A DNA stretch of 7,727 nt from contig JAFZKM010000121.1 of assembly GCA_017553665.1 (NCBI GenBank), positions 1 to 7,727 of the forward strand. The letters run 5' to 3'. Position numbers and translations under genes: made by a program. This document shows positions 5,970-7,727 of the stretch, piece by piece (positions within the stretch are counted from its first letter, which is position 1; each line of letters begins with the position of its first letter). Source of the stretch: Lachnospiraceae bacterium (GTDB lineage: Bacteria > Bacillota_A > Clostridia > Lachnospirales > Lachnospiraceae). The notes beneath the pieces were generated by a model. The model saw only the letters and a list, made by a program, of their open reading frames with translations. It was not told the DNA's origin and did not search any database.

Positions 5970-7727
5970 TTAGTTCTCCTCATCGAGATCATCGAGAGGG
6001 ATCATGTATTTCTTTGAATACTCGTAGTAGTAATTCTGGTATACTTCGCTCGAGGCGTGCATTTCCTTCGCGTAGCCGTGCATATCGAAGCCGGAACCGG
6101 AGGTCTGCTTTTCGATTACGTGCAGGGCGATGTTGGAACAGTAAGCTGCGATACGCTCAAAGCTCGTAAGACATTCAACCAGCGAGATGCCGCTCTGCAC
6201 CGTACAGGTGCCGGCCTGGAGGCGATGCACGTGATGCTCCTTTACGCTCTCGCACATCGAGGAGATCATTTCCTCGAGAGGCTCTACCTTGAGGGCTTCG
6301 CTGTCATTATCCGCAGCGAAGGAGCTGACCGTGATGTTCAGTATCTCGTTGACCGCGTCGGCTACGAGGACCAGCTCGCGCTTCGCGTGGTCGGTGAATC
6401 TGATATCGTTCGCGGTGTTATATGCGGCTACATCCGAAAGCTTTACGCAGTGATCTCCGATACGCTCGAAATCCATGATCGAATGCATGATCTTCGTCGC
6501 TTCCTTGCGTTCCTCGGAGCGGAGGTTGCAGCCCGTAACCTTGACCATGTAGTCGCTCAGCTTCGTCTCGGCTTTGTCGAGGAAGGCCTCGTTCTCATTG
6601 ATGTCCTCGACTGTGTGTTCGTCGTAGTGGTCGAGCATCTGTATGCAGAGGCCATAGTTTTCTACTGCTGTAGAGCCCATGTTATTTATAACGCGCGTGC
6701 ACTGGTCGAGCGCTACCGCGGGCGTATTCAGCAGCATGTCGTTAAGCGCGAGCAGCGATTCGTCCATCTTGGAAGGAGCTTCGTCGGGAAGGATCTTTTT
6801 CGCGAGTTTCGCGATCCCGACACAGAAAGGAACGAATACAAGGGAAACAACTATGTTGTATGCGGAGTTCAGGTTCGCGATCGTACCGCGTGTCATGATC
6901 TTATCGAGATCGAACATGTTGAGGGGAATCAGGATCGCGTATAGCAGGATCAGTCCGAGGATACCGCCCGAAACACTGATGATCAGCTGTGAGAGCGTAA
7001 CCTGCTGCGCTTCGCGCTTGATGCCGATGCTGGCGAGCGCGATGGGAGTGATCTTACCGATGCTGATACCAATGATCATCGGAGCAGCAACCGCGAAGGA
7101 TACGGTGCCGGTCGCTGCTGCGAGAGTCTGCAGGATACCGATCGCCGCTGACGAGCTCTGAAGGATCGAAGCAAGCAAAATACCGAGCAGGAGACCTACT
7201 ACCGGGTTCGAGAAGGTTGTGAACAGGCGGCTGAATTCCTCCGAAGATGAGAGAGGCGCGAGCGCGTTCTCCATCGTGGTCATTCCGAAGAAGAGGATAC
7301 CGAAGCCCATCACACAGGCGGCAATGTTGTTCGCCTTTTTCTTTTTGCTCATCAGCATGACAAATGCCGAGGCGCCGATCAGCAGGGGAGCGAAGGATGA
7401 AGGTTTGAGCATGCTGAGCAATGTGCTGCCCGAGCCCGAGATATCGCCGAGACGAAGGATCTGGCCCGTGATGGTCGTACCGATATTCGCACCGAGGATG
7501 ACGGGAATGGTCTGCGCGAGGCTCATGATGCCCGCATTTACGAAGCCGACCAGCATGATAGTGGTGGCTGAAGAACTCTGGATGGCGCCGGTCACGAAGA
7601 TACCGAGAAGAACGCCCTTCAGACGGTTGTTTGTGAGTTTTTCGAGAGTCTTTTCAAGCTTCGAGCCGGCCATGTGCTCGAGCGAAGCTCCGAGATATTT
7701 CATTCCGTAGAGGAAGAGGCCTATTCC
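5970..7727 (-). CDS. Na/Pi cotransporter with C-terminal PhoU-like domain, 5' end missing
   Basis: Membrane protein of the NptA/PNaS family that would couple phosphate movement to sodium, with a cytoplasmic PhoU-like tail. The frame stays open to the right edge: upstream of the Met at 7703 it reads G-I-G-L-F-L-Y-G, the usual family N-terminal motif, so the real start is probably a few residues beyond the window. Numbering from that Met, the two inverted-repeat QSSSA signatures are at 42-46 and 182-186. The first G-A-N-I-G-T-T is at 71-77; its counterpart in the second repeat reads G-I-S-I-G-K-I-T. Several hydrophobic segments fill residues 30-300. The PhoU part begins around residue 330. Its first metal-type motif is intact (F-E-R-I-G-D-H-C, about 6450-6470), but the second reads F-E-R-I-A-A-Y-C (about 6138-6161), with Ala replacing the aspartate. 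The tail ends in an acidic D-D-L-D-E-E-N. Direction of transport and substrate are inferred from family. Confidence 0.88.
   Translation of the reverse strand, partial: GIGLFLYGMKYLGASLEHMAGSKLEKTLEKLTNNRLKGVLLGIFVTGAIQSSSATTIMLVGFVNAGIMSLAQTIPVILGANIGTTITGQILRLGDISGSGSTLLSMLKPSSFAPLLIGASAFVMLMSKKKKANNIAACVMGFGILFFGMTTMENALAPLSSSEEFSRLFTTFSNPVVGLLLGILLASILQSSSAAIGILQTLAAATGTVSFAVAAPMIIGISIGKITPIALASIGIKREAQQVTLSQLIISVSGGILGLILLYAILIPLNMFDLDKIMTRGTIANLNSAYNIVVSLVFVPFCVGIAKLAKKILPDEAPSKMDESLLALNDMLLNTPAVALDQCTRVINNMGSTAVENYGLCIQMLDHYDEHTVEDINENEAFLDKAETKLSDYMVKVTGCNLRSEERKEATKIMHSIMDFERIGDHCVKLSDVAAYNTANDIRFTDHAKRELVLVADAVNEILNITVSSFAADNDSEALKVEPLEEMISSMCESVKEHHVHRLQAGTCTVQSGISLVECLTSFERIAAYCSNIALHVIEKQTSGSGFDMHGYAKEMHASSEVYQNYYYEYSKKYMIPLDDLDEEN

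Noticed and set aside
6057..6944. Plus-strand open frame of 295 codons opposite the Na/Pi cotransporter gene
   Set aside because: The minus strand carries a clear transporter with QSSSA and PhoU motifs. The plus-strand product is rich in V, R, H and D without motifs or a ribosome binding site.
7701..7703. ATG (minus strand) as the true start of the Na/Pi cotransporter
   Set aside because: Upstream codons give G-L-F-L-Y-G, the normal family motif ahead of this Met, so the start is outside the window.

Overview
The window reads as a chromosomal housekeeping segment from a low- to mid-GC Gram-positive anaerobe, most likely class Clostridia and plausibly Lachnospiraceae. This rests on AGGAGG-type ribosome binding sites, sigma-A-like promoter boxes, and gene families typical of that group: a PrsA/SurA-type foldase, an M3 oligoendopeptidase of the PepF type, a cytidylate-kinase-like P-loop protein and a Na/Pi cotransporter with a PhoU tail. 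The taxonomic call is inference from protein style and was not checked by a search.

Layout, left to right. (1) Positions 2-796, + strand: the C-terminal part of a parvulin-type peptidyl-prolyl isomerase, cut by the left window edge. (2) 891-2264, + strand: a two-gene ABC importer unit, with a permease of the nitrate/sulfonate/taurine class followed 15 bases later by a short ATPase. No substrate-binding protein is in view. (3) 2278-3183, - strand: a 1-phosphofructokinase-like PfkB sugar kinase, convergent with the ABC ATPase. A terminator hairpin between them overlaps both stop codons. (4) 3184-3428: a dense divergent control region. It holds a good sigma-A-like promoter and a small inverted repeat in the leader for the kinase, an 81-base compound palindrome, and a candidate extended -10 promoter for the rightward genes. 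(5) 3429-5901, + strand: an oligoendopeptidase and a cytidylate-kinase-like protein with an extra C-terminal segment, 16 bases apart and probably one operon. (6) 5908-5964: a near-perfect 57-base palindrome that looks like a REP-type repeat, between convergent genes. (7) 5970-7727, - strand: a Na/Pi cotransporter with a C-terminal PhoU-like domain, cut by the right window edge.

The genes do not form one obvious pathway. The recognisable jobs are extracellular protein folding, solute import, sugar-phosphate phosphorylation, intracellular peptide turnover, a nucleotide-kinase-like activity and phosphate handling. I see no clear undescribed multi-gene system. The most interesting items are non-coding (the compound palindrome between the divergent promoters and the REP-like palindrome), plus two domain-level oddities: the C-terminal tail on the kinase-like protein and the altered motifs in the Na/Pi cotransporter. 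No stretch longer than 300 bases lacks a gene.
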